NCBI GenBank assembly: GCA_943737045.1
Contig: CALSFV010000008.1
Coordinates: 1,116,001-1,180,000 of the forward strand
DNA: 64,000 nt
Direction: 5' to 3'
Source: Parapristionchus giblindavisi
Lineage: Eukaryota > Nematoda > Chromadorea > Rhabditida > Diplogasteridae
In this document: one piece after another, positions 45,669-55,072 of the stretch
How the letters are laid out: every line of letters begins with the position of its first letter
How positions within the stretch are numbered: the stretch's first letter is position 1
Position numbers and translations under genes: made by a program
The notes under the pieces: model-generated
Told to the model about the DNA's origin: nothing
The model's input: only the letters and a program-made list of their open reading frames with translations
Databases searched by the model: none

Positions 45669-48600
45669 ATGATCAACTACTTTCTACTACTGTACACGTC
45701 GGTTGCTACGGTATCATCGTTCATCTTGGCTCGACTGCTCTACTCTACGCCCTTTCCGCCTCATCTCAAGTATAATTTAATGAATTAATTTTATTTTTTT
45801 TAAAAACAATATGCTCTGGCAATGCTCTCTCGCCTTCTTTGTCTACGAGAGAGTGTTGTTAGCTCGCAAATTAGCTCGGGTGTGCCATTAAAGGTGGACT
45901 CCCGCGAATATTTTCGTGAACAAACTGTAACAACAGAAAGGTAGCAAAAGTTATTCTACATACAGTGCACCATTTATTTAACGCTAATTCTTCTTATTGA
46001 TTGCTAGAAACATGAATGAATCATGCTTGCAATCGCAGGCAAAGGCGCGCTTTTTGAAAATAGGAAAGTTCGGCAATAGGATTCGAACCCACGGCCATGC
46101 GCTATCTAGACAGAAGTGTTACCACTGCGCTAAGGGATTGACGATCGGTGACTCACTCTTCTTGCATATCACTTTACACTTGCATAAGCGAGACAAGAGA
46201 TTTGAATGAGCATTCGCGGGTTTCCACCTTTAAACTAATTTTTGGGTACATATAGAGTAGTTTGATAGTGGAGTGCATGCTATAGGTATGCAAGACTCGA
46301 TTTGTTTACTCGCTCGTTCAGAAAGATCAGTAAACATATTTGCGCAAAGTTTATTATATGGACCGAGAGTCGACAAAGGTCAGAGACCAAAGACATCAAC
46401 GAAGAAAGAAGTCATTGTCTTTCGTTTCTTTTGCAGGTTGAATAGGTTTTTTCACTCATTGTCAGTTTCCATGTTCTTTTGGAAAAGATATTCATGTCCC
46501 AAAGGAGTATCTTTACTACAATTGGACAATAAATTGTTGGACAATAAAGATAATACCTCTAAGGAAATGAAAAAAATGAAAATGTATGAAAAATGAAAAT
46601 AAAAAAATGAAAAGAAAATGGAAATATTGGTTCCTCCTCTTCAGATGGCTCGTATGGCATCTCACCTTCGGTATTTCCTTATTGAGCATGGGACATTTCG
46701 CCCTCGTTGTAGTCGAGATCGTCAATGGAAAGCAGTATATGGTATTGGCCCATGGTAATCAATAAATATTTATTATTATTGATCATTTAAAATTTATTTA
46801 TCCAATAAATATAAATAGTAGGGTGAATGGCATAATAGCAGAATATGAGATAGAGTTCCGTATTAGTTAAATTTGAAAAAAATCGGTCTTGAATTGGTAG
46901 ATTTATCGAAAAGAGGCTTTGTTTCCTCGAATACGCACTCGAATTAGTATATGTTTCAATGTCATCATATATTTTGAATGGAGATGAAAATTCGATCCTT
47001 CGCAACTTACTATTTCTAACAATAAAAATCGACAGAACTGCTTCATTCCTATGGTGTTTCTCTCATTGGCAATAATCCACGATACACAATGTTTGTCTGA
47101 CAACTGTAGCATCATTAGCATACGAGGATGATTTTGACAAAAGTCCACGCAGGAGAAGTCATTTTTGCCAGACAAATTATGCCATGTTTTATGGAATCAT
47201 ATAGGCCGGTCCAGTGTCTAGGACCAGGACCGTAACACTGGATCGTTTTAGAGTATAATAGTTTTTTCTTAAAAAATTTCGAACACAACACAGTCTCTCT
47301 CCCTTTTTTTAAAACTTTTTTCTAATACTAATTATTTGAAGAAGTGGCATGGGGCTCAGTCCCTCAGTGCATCGGTATGCTCCACTCTGGCATCACTCTA
47401 TTCGTGTTGGTCTCGGAACGATTTCTCACTACCGTATCCATATCGTTTCGGAACAACCACAGCCTACACCGAGCGCCCTTTCTCGTGGCGGAATCGACTG
47501 CGCTGGTGAGCTTTCGAAAGTTCTGAGGATCGTTTATATTCACATCCTGAGCTGTCTCCCCGCTCTAGAAACGATCTCTCGCTCTGAGTGTTGCTAGAGC
47601 GGAGAGTAAAAATAGCTCACAGTGTACCTTTAACAGATTATGATCAATATGATTATGATAGTAGTTGAAGTAGCTATGGAACTTATTATTAGTAAAAAAT
47701 CTATTCAATTGTTCTTTCGTCTTGTTTCATAACAAATTTTGCCAAGATACCGCTATTTTTCTAAAATTTAGATTTCGAGTATCAAAGTTCCTTTCCGTTT
47801 CAGGTTGGCTTCACTCTATTCATGACATGGTTCATGTATTTTGGTCAGTTGAGCAAAAACAAAATATAGTTTACCTTTTGTTAATTAAATTATGGCATCA
47901 TTGACTCATGATACACGTGATAGTACAATAGTACAAGAGTAAGACTGAGTTTAAACGAACACCCCGAGCTAATTTTACTCTCCGCTCTGGCAATACTCTC
48001 GTAGAAAAGGAAAGCGAGAGAGCATTGCCAGAACGGAGATTAGCTCGGGTGTGCCTTTAAGAGGGAAATGAATCGATTGTGTGTGTGCAGAGTTCACTGT
48101 GCTGTCGTCTGAATCTAGATCGTAGACCTATATTTAGATCCCTAGAGGATTAGTAATACGGTTCAATGTGTCTATAGTGTGGTACATTGAGTCCAGGTTG
48201 TGAATGTCACTATTTCTGTACATTGACTCATTGTCAGACTGGGGGTGAAATTTACAGCCTGGATTAAATTAAAAAGGGAGTTTATCTTTGGTCGTTACTC
48301 GTTTTATGAAACGCAAGTTATACTGGTGTTGTCTACACCGTAGTGAGAGTGCCTGGTTTGGGGATTATAGAGAAGCTAATTGGAGCTGATTAATGTCATT
48401 GGTATGGCAACTTTGGTCGGGGATTAAAGACGAAATACAGGGAATAATTTTTGATCTCATGGACTCGTCTATTATTCTTAGAATAAAGAGCAAAGAATAT
48501 GGAGAACACTCAAAATTTCTGAATCACTTAATTATTAATCGATGGGTTGCAGGAAAACAGCAAAAAAATTTTAAAGACACACATTTACAACCCTCCGCTC

Positions 48601-51298
48601 TGGTCACACTCTCTCATTTTCGCTGTCTACGAGGGAGAGCGGAGAGTACAACGAGTTTACTTTCAAAAAAAGTTCCAGGAGTCAAGGGCATCGTTGGTCT
48701 GCTAATAATCAATGGAATAGTCATTACGGTGTTGCCGGTGGGTTATTGATAATAGAAGAGCAAGAACCTTAACCAACGGCCTCACCTCACTCAATGATCT
48801 CTACGATGCGCTGTGCTCTCTCGTTGTTAGAGAACAGAGAAATAGTGTGCGCAATGAAGAGACCATTGATTGAGGTAACGCTCCCTTTCATTTGTATAAC
48901 ATATATCTTGTCTCTCTATCAGCGATAGAACTCGCAGTTGTCGGTCCTAATTATCGATGGTTGCGGTAACTTCTTACCGTATTCCATTTGTTAAGACATC
49001 GGCTCAGTAAGATTCGAGGGTTGAGCCGGTGACCCCGGACATCGACATCACCGATTTGGCTCAAAATTTTTTTGTGGATACCCCCATGGGCCTCCATCAC
49101 AAAATGGGTATTCATTTGGGTTGGTTCCTTGAAACACAGATGTGGCGGGTTTTCGAAATTTGAAAACTCGATTTTCACCGAAAAAAATGGAGCGACCTAG
49201 GACCAATGTTAGTGTCGATTAATTATAAGTATAAATAGACAACAAAAACTGGCTATACGACGGTCCGGAGATCCGATCGCAAACTGATTTTTTTACCTCC
49301 TTAAAACATTCTAAAATTAATTAAAATTTTAAAACAAAAAAGTGCAGTCCAATTTTTGTCTCATCTTATAGAGCAAAAAATTCCGCGTCGAATGAGCGAC
49401 AAAATTGAAAAATCGAAAGATACCTATTTTGAGAAAAATGGACCTGAAGATGACCCGAAAATATTTTTGTTTTCGAAACCCCTCATGTTTGTACTCATAG
49501 TGAAGAGCTCGTCGAGTAGAACAACTTTCATGTTGAACGTTTTGTCTGAAACTCATGTACAAGAGAATTACATGAATTAAGACATGTGTTTCAGACATAA
49601 CGTTCAACATGAAAGTTGTTCTACTCGACGAGCTCTTCAATATGAGCACAAACATGAGGGGTTTCGAAAAACAAAATATTTTCCGGTCATCTTCAGGTCC
49701 ATTTTTCTCAAAATAGGTATGTTTCGATTTTTCAATTTTTTCGCTCATTCGACGCGGAATTTTTTGCTCTATAAGATGAGATAAAAATTGGACTGCACTT
49801 TTTTGTTTTAAAATTTTAATTAATTTTAGAATGTTTTAAGGAGGTAAAAAATCAGTTTGCGATCGGATCTCCGGACCGTCGTATAGCTAGTTTTTGTTGT
49901 CTATTTATACTTATAATTAATCGACACTAACATTGGTCCTAGGTCGCTCCATTTTTTTCGGTGAAAATCGAGTTTTCAAATTTCGAAAACCCGCCACATC
50001 TGTGTTTCAAGGAACCAACCCAAATGAATACCCATTTTGTGATGGGGACCCATGGGGGTATCCATAAAAAAGTTTTCGGTGAGGTTGATGTCCGGCACTT
50101 CCTGGAATCTCACTGAGCCGGTGTCTTAATCAGGGTCTTCAACTTGGAACCCAAAACACTCCAAAGTTGAAGTTGACGGACTCGTATCCGTCTCGACAAT
50201 GTAACACCTCATTATCGATTAATAGTTGCACTCTCTCGTCTCACTCTAGATTGCCCCTCCTCTTCCTCTCACCTTACCCGTCGGACCTTCGCCGCGCTGA
50301 TTTCATATTTAAAAGAGATCGGCCCTGTTTCGGAACAATGTAAAACAGTTGCGGACGCTCCGTACAAATAAAACAAGTGCTTTTTATACGGACAATAGTA
50401 CATTCTTGCAGATCTCAATACTCGGCTATCGACTGAGCAAACGCCATTACAATGTAACGTCGACTGAATTCAGGCTAAATGCGAGATTCGAGGTAAAGTA
50501 CAGTTCGCTATTGAGTTTGCAGTCTAGAAGCTAATCCCCGAAATATTGAATCTCATCCCTACAAATTAATATTTTTGATTGGTTATTTTGTAAATACCCA
50601 ATTCTATTAGTATATTAGCATGTTTACTAGGATCTATAAATATTTTTTGTCTAACCCGCCTTGGGCAAAATGGCTGAATGTACGAATGTCTGTTGAATAC
50701 ATTATTTAAAAATAATAAGTTTTAAATGATGCCAAATTGCCAGGCAGCCGAGCTGGTCGAGTTCACTCGGGTCATCTTTCCCGTCTGCGCCATCGCTACT
50801 ATCATCTCGTTGATATCGTCATTCGGTGCCTATGGAATAGGATCGGGCATGTTCCCCTACTCCCTCCATGCGGCTATTTATAGAAATGTGAGCTAAATGA
50901 TAAACTGGTTGCTTCTATGGAAAAAAATTGAACACATCGTTATTTTTTGTTGTTGAATATATATTTGCCACAGCAAATCGGCACAAATCTAGTACTTTTG
51001 TTTTAGAGAGCTCTATTTTTAGAGATAATTTGTTGCAGTCCTACACATTCGAGACCCTATCCACCTCATGGTTGCTCATCCTTCGTCACAAATACTTCAC
51101 ACGACGACTGCGGGCGATGTTGGGTCTGCCCGAGAGGGAACGGAGCGTAGTGAAACCGAAGGTACAGACGGTTCAGGAGAAGGTATAACATCGTCTATCT
51201 TCGAAAAATCGAGTTTTAGCGGCTGGATTTTATGAATTTGTATTCAGGTCGACGAGGCTCGTCTCTACTTTGATATGCTACGGAATTCATGGAAATAA
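45669..51298 (+). CDS. Nematode seven-transmembrane chemoreceptor (Sra/Sre-type), copy 2
   Basis: Paralog of the receptor at 34606-39170, on the opposite strand. Nine exons join in frame to 297 codons: 45669-45769, 46645-46754, 47342-47505, 47804-47843, 48679-48737, 50412-50492, 50744-50887, 51039-51182 and 51248-51298. Four internal exons (40, 59, 81 and 144 bp) have exactly the same lengths and phases as in copy 1, which supports both models. Landmarks are VSERFLTT (ERxxAT position), LNARFE, AAELVEFTRVIFPVC, LSTSWLLILRHKYF and the terminal YFDMLRNSWK. Copy 1 has an extra 28-codon first exon; here translation may start at the ATG at 45669, or a first exon upstream was missed. The exon at 48679 was picked from length and phase as much as from sequence. 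An AATAAA overlaps the stop codon. Introns carry several MITEs and one 1.1-kb palindrome. Confidence 0.82.
45800..45891. mobile_element. Family A hairpin MITE, left end truncated
   Basis: It keeps CTCTGGCAATGCTCTCTCG, TTCTTTGTCTACGAGAGAG and TTAGCTCGGGTGTGCC and ends in the TTAA at 45888-45891. That TTAA is shared with the next element. Confidence 0.8.
45888..46233 (-). mobile_element. TTAA-flanked element carrying a tRNA-like unit, copy 2
   Basis: Inverted sister of 20871-21218, 346 bp, bounded by TTAAAGGTGGACTCCCGCGA and a near-inverse TCGCGGGTTTCCACCTTTAA. On the minus strand it reads TAGCGCAGTGGTAACAC (box A) and GGGTTCGAATCC (box B). Here the terminal inverted repeats are clearer than in copy 1. 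It lies in intron 1 of chemoreceptor 2. Confidence 0.82.
47203..47250 (+). repeat. Short dispersed repeat, copy 2
   Basis: Near-identical to 43104-43150 (two to three differences). Both copies are in introns of neighbouring plus-strand genes. Confidence 0.65.
47545..47633. mobile_element. Family A hairpin MITE, decayed left arm
   Basis: It contains CCCCGCTCTAGAAACGATCT, TTGCTAGAGCGGAGAGTAA and ends CAGTGTACCTTTAA. Confidence 0.7.
47951..48060. mobile_element. Family A TTAA hairpin MITE, intact
   Basis: TTAAACGAACACCCCGAGC to GCTCGGGTGTGCCTTTAA, with arms TTTTACTCTCCGCTCTGGC and GCCAGAACGGAGA. Confidence 0.88.
48571..48668. mobile_element. Family A hairpin MITE, decayed
   Basis: TTAAAGACACACATTTACA, CTCCGCTCTGGTCACACTCT and GTCTACGAGGGAGAGCGGA. 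It ends 10 bp before the 59-bp exon at 48679, so it supplies intron sequence close to that acceptor. Confidence 0.7.
48991..50129. mobile_element. 1.14-kb palindromic foldback element, chemoreceptor 2 intron
   Basis: Starts TTAAGACATCGGCTCAGT and ends ACTGAGCCGGTGTCTTAA. The arms are nearly complete inverted copies up to a centre near 49570, for example CTTCAGGTCCATTTTTCTC against its inverse. Long reading frames inside exist on both strands only because of the palindrome. No transposase is present. Confidence 0.88.
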
Positions 51299-51571
51299 AC
51301 GAATTTTAAAATACCCTTAAATAACATGAATTTGCTTCTCACGAATCGATTCAAAACAATAAATATGTATGTTCGTGGTTTTGTAGATTACATTTTTTTG
51401 CATTGTATTGAGTTTGTTTTAACGCAATTAATGAGTGAGTTTTATTTAGAACTCATTATGTTTTCACGACAACGAACTTTTCGCATTAGTTGTTATTATG
51501 TTCAGAAGATGTATCGTTATGAGAAAAAATATGATAATATCATATTTTATATTATTCTATCATAATGTTTA

Positions 51572-51665
51572 TTAAAGACACACCCGTGCTAATTTGAAAC
51601 TCTCCGCTCTGGCAATGCTCTCTTGCTTTCGTTGTCTACAAGAGAGCGTTGGTGTGGCAATTATA
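51572..51665. mobile_element. Family A hairpin MITE, right arm lost
   Basis: TTAAAGACACACCCGTGC, GAAACTCTCCGCTCTGGCAA and GTTGTCTACAAGAGAGCG. The right arm decays after GTTGGTGTGGC. Confidence 0.75.
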
Positions 51666-51833
51666 AAAAAAATTAGGAAAAGGCTCCCGATAATTGGAGC
51701 AGACTGTAGATTTTTAACTGCTCCGTTCTCCTTACCAGAGAATTTTCGTGATATTGAGCGTATAAAAATTACTTGTTTTATTTGTAGAAGAGACTTTCTT
51801 GTTTTGCATGGTTCACAACTATGCCGATATCTT

Positions 51834-53205
51834 GGGGGCATGACAGAAGCGCAACGTCAAATGCGCAGCAGCACTTCCTTGAGCGCAAGCGACAAAAGCG
51901 CAACGGGGCATATCTCGGTCGGGGATGACCGTACGGACCTCGGGATGGGTTTATCCGAACCCACTCGGTCTACGCTATTATGGCACAAGTTGATCTTTGA
52001 TCTTTCACACCAAAACGACATAAGCGCAACGGGGCATATCTCGGTCGGGGATGACCGTACGGACCTCTGGATGGGTTCATCCGAACCCACTCGGTCTACG
52101 CTATTATGGTACAAGTTGATCTTTGATCTTTCACGCCAAATCGACAAAAGCGCAACTTGGCATATCTCGGTCGCAGATTAGCTGAAAAGCTCTACCGTGC
52201 TGTGTCAGAATTGAGTCAATTCGAGTCATGATTTCTAAATTTCGAATCCTTTTATTGATAGCAAACCCCAAAAAATTGAGACAAATTTTTCATACGATCA
52301 TCTCCGATCGAGATATGAGCGAGCTTGCGAGAGAATCCTCTAAAAATCATTTGAAAAGTCGTTTCTCTTCACCCGATGGTACTACAATTACCAAACTATG
52401 TCCGATTTTTCATGAAAAATGTTCATAATTTTCAATAATTGAATATTTCTCAAAGGCAAAAGTGTATTATGCAACCTTCACAAATCGGATCGGAAGGGCT
52501 TCAGTATCACTTAGAAAAAAATTCAGTCAATTTGCACCTCGACAAACAAGAAAATCAATTTTCAATGAAGTCATTTGCCGTTGAAGTGGAGGCAAGATGC
52601 GAGGGAGTGTGTGTGAGAGAGAGAGAGCATGGAGGTAAGTGAGGCTATCAGCGCAAATTGACTAATTTTTTTCATATAGAGTAATGAAATGATTTCCGTT
52701 CGATTTGTGTAGCTGCTTCTGACTATAAGAGAAATTCCATTTTAAAATTATTAACATTTTTCATGAAAAAATGAATTTGACAGGCGTGATCGAAAATCTG
52801 CTCCTGGTGCCATAGTTTGGTAATTTTAGCACCATCCGTTGAGGATAAACCACTTTTCAACGCGAACAACGCGATTTCAACTTGTAGCGAAACATGAGAA
52901 CCCAGATCCCCCAAAAAATTGATTCTTTGACTGGGCCGGTCCCCAACTGCCTATGGTCAATTTTCTCAAAAGTGCACTCAAATGGCCCGTTGCGCTTTTG
53001 TCGTTTTGGTGTGAAAGATCAAAGATCAACTTGTGCCATAATAGCGTAGACCGAGTGGGTTCGGATAAACCCATCCAGAGGTCCGTACGTTCATCCCCGA
53101 CCGAGATATGCCCCGTTGCGCTTTTGTCGTTTGCGATTTTCATGGTTGCGCTTTTGTCGAAAAGTGGCAGTTGCGCTTTTGACGTTGCGCTTCTGTCATG
53201 CCCCC
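51834..53205. mobile_element. Inverted-repeat element with exact 8-bp target duplication
   Basis: Termini GGGGGCATGACAGAAGCGCA and its inverse ending CTGTCATGCCCCC, flanked on both sides by GATATCTT (51826-51833 and 53206-53213). The left part holds two direct copies of a roughly 124-bp unit (from about 51895 and 52020, with AAGCGCAACGGGGCATATCT and CCGAACCCACTCGGTCTACG). One inverted copy lies at about 53000-53135. The 8-bp duplication fits hAT, P or Merlin-type transposons, and the GGG terminus favours Merlin over hAT. No transposase is encoded. Confidence 0.88.
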
Positions 53206-53420
53206 GATATCTTTTATATATCATATAGCGCGCGGCGAAGACCAGCCGGGTTATAGAGAGGCAGCGGAGAGACAATCGAGAGGCGGTGCGAGATCTTGCC
53301 TTTGAGCGACTTCCGTTATTTAGCGCACAGTGTCATTTTCTTATGCACGTACATTTTATACGCACAATATAAGATTTATAAAGCACTATCTGAGAGAATT
53401 CAATAACTGGAATATTTTTT

Positions 53421-54709
53421 GGTATCGATGAAAAATGAATTTTTCTGTTTTATGTGTGATAATTACAGGCTCTATAAGTGAAGTACACTGGTACTTAGAA
53501 ATTGCTTCGAATTGAAAATTCGCTTCAGGGGGTGACCACACAACGATTTGGCGCCTTTTCCTAAAAGGTTTATTTCGATGCCAATCGATTCGGGAGTGGG
53601 TGCAATGGACTCCTTGGCTAATTCTAAGAAACTATCGTCCAGTGGAGTTTTTTGATCAATGATCAACGAACGCCGGAATCGGGAATTTTCGAAAAAAAAT
53701 TCACATTTAATTAATTTTCACTAGTTCACCATAACAAGCCTACAACTTTTTATTTGCTCAATCGCCTCTACATATCATAACACAGCTTCAGTTTAAAAAT
53801 CATAATTTTAAAAAAATACATTTTTTATGAAAACATCGTTTTTATAACGAAAATCGTAATTATGGTGTGCACCTACAGTAATCCCAAATCAGTTAATTTG
53901 GAAATTTGCTAGTTTTAAACATATTTCACCGCTGTTCTTGACATGACTGAGGTATATAACTACTCTACGTCTTCGGAGTGCACCTGCACGGTTCAGTGCT
54001 GATCAGCATTTTATGATATTTTGGTTTTTCAGCAATAACTTTCTTCAAAGTCAACCGTTTCTCTTCATTTTTTAGTATGTTTGTATAGATGATACTATGG
54101 TATACCGATCCAATTTTTATCGATAATGAATAACAAACAACGGAATAATGATCAATTTACGAAAAATGTAAATTTTCAGCGAAATCAGCACCTGGGAATA
54201 GATGCACTCCGAAGACGAGGAGTAGTCGTATACCTCAGTCATGTCAAGAACAGCGGTGAAATATGTTTAAAATTACCAAATTTCCAAATTAACCGATTTG
54301 GGATTACTGTAGGTGCACACCATAATTACGATTTTCGTTATAAAAACGATGTTTTCATAAAAAATGTATTTTTTTAAAATTATGATTTTTAAACTGAAGC
54401 TGTGTTATGATATGTAGAGGCGATTGAGCAAATAAAAAGTTGTAGGCTTGTTATGGTGAACTAGTGAAAATTAATTAAATGTGAAATTTTTTTCGAAAAT
54501 TCCCGATTCCGGCGTTCGTTGATCATTGATCAAAAAACTCCCCTGGACAATAGTTTCTTAGAATTAGCCAAGAAGTCCATTGCACCCACTCCCGAATCGA
54601 TTGGCAACGAAATAAACCTTTTAGGAAAAGGCGCCAAATCGTTGTACTTCACTCATGGAGCCTGTAATTATCACACATAAAACAGGAAAATTCATTTTTC
54701 ATCGATACC
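53421..54709. mobile_element. 1.29-kb palindromic foldback element, intergenic
   Basis: Starts GGTATCGATGAAAAATGAAT and ends ATTCATTTTTCATCGATACC. Inverted arms run to a centre near 54070-54180, for example TTTGGCGCCTTTTCCTAAAA against its inverse at about 54618. The left arm has about 60 bp absent from the right. No coding region. Confidence 0.88.
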
Positions 54710-55072
54710 GCACATATGTCGATTTTCTAAGATAGCGTGATTTATATATTTCGAAACAGAACATCAAGCTTCTTTATAGGAGATCAGCTTATTTTTCGTT
54801 TCCCGATCCCTTTAAAGTACACAATGGTGTACGGAGCGATCTTGAAGAGACAACCGTTGACTGATGTTATTTGCATGCATAAATCCTTGTTCACAATCAG
54901 ATCAAAACACAATTCACTTTGTCAATTGAATTTGTTCGATAATTGAATAAACTCATTTTATCTACATTTCACCACCGATTTGCCTAAAACCACGCATTTT
55001 CGTGCTCACCACCATTCTCCATTTCATTTCACACTCCTATTCTCGTCCGAGGTGGTCCATCGCTACACAGTC

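Larger units (their letters stand above)
51299..55072. other. Repeat-filled spacer between chemoreceptor 2 and the phosphatase
   Basis: About 2.8 kb of this 3.8 kb is three elements: a family A MITE, an element with 8-bp duplication and a palindrome. No host gene is seen. The last 360 bp before the phosphatase ATG are the likely promoter, and CTACACAG just before the ATG is a candidate trans-splice acceptor. Confidence 0.6.

Noticed and set aside
49329..49748. 139-codon minus-strand frame mirrored by plus-strand frames at 49356 and 49584
   Set aside because: Similar peptides on both strands are produced by the palindrome, not by a gene.
51594..52181. 195-codon plus-strand open frame
   Set aside because: It spans a MITE edge and the first part of the element at 51834-53205. 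Its repetition comes from the 124-bp tandem units and it has no codon bias or known domain.
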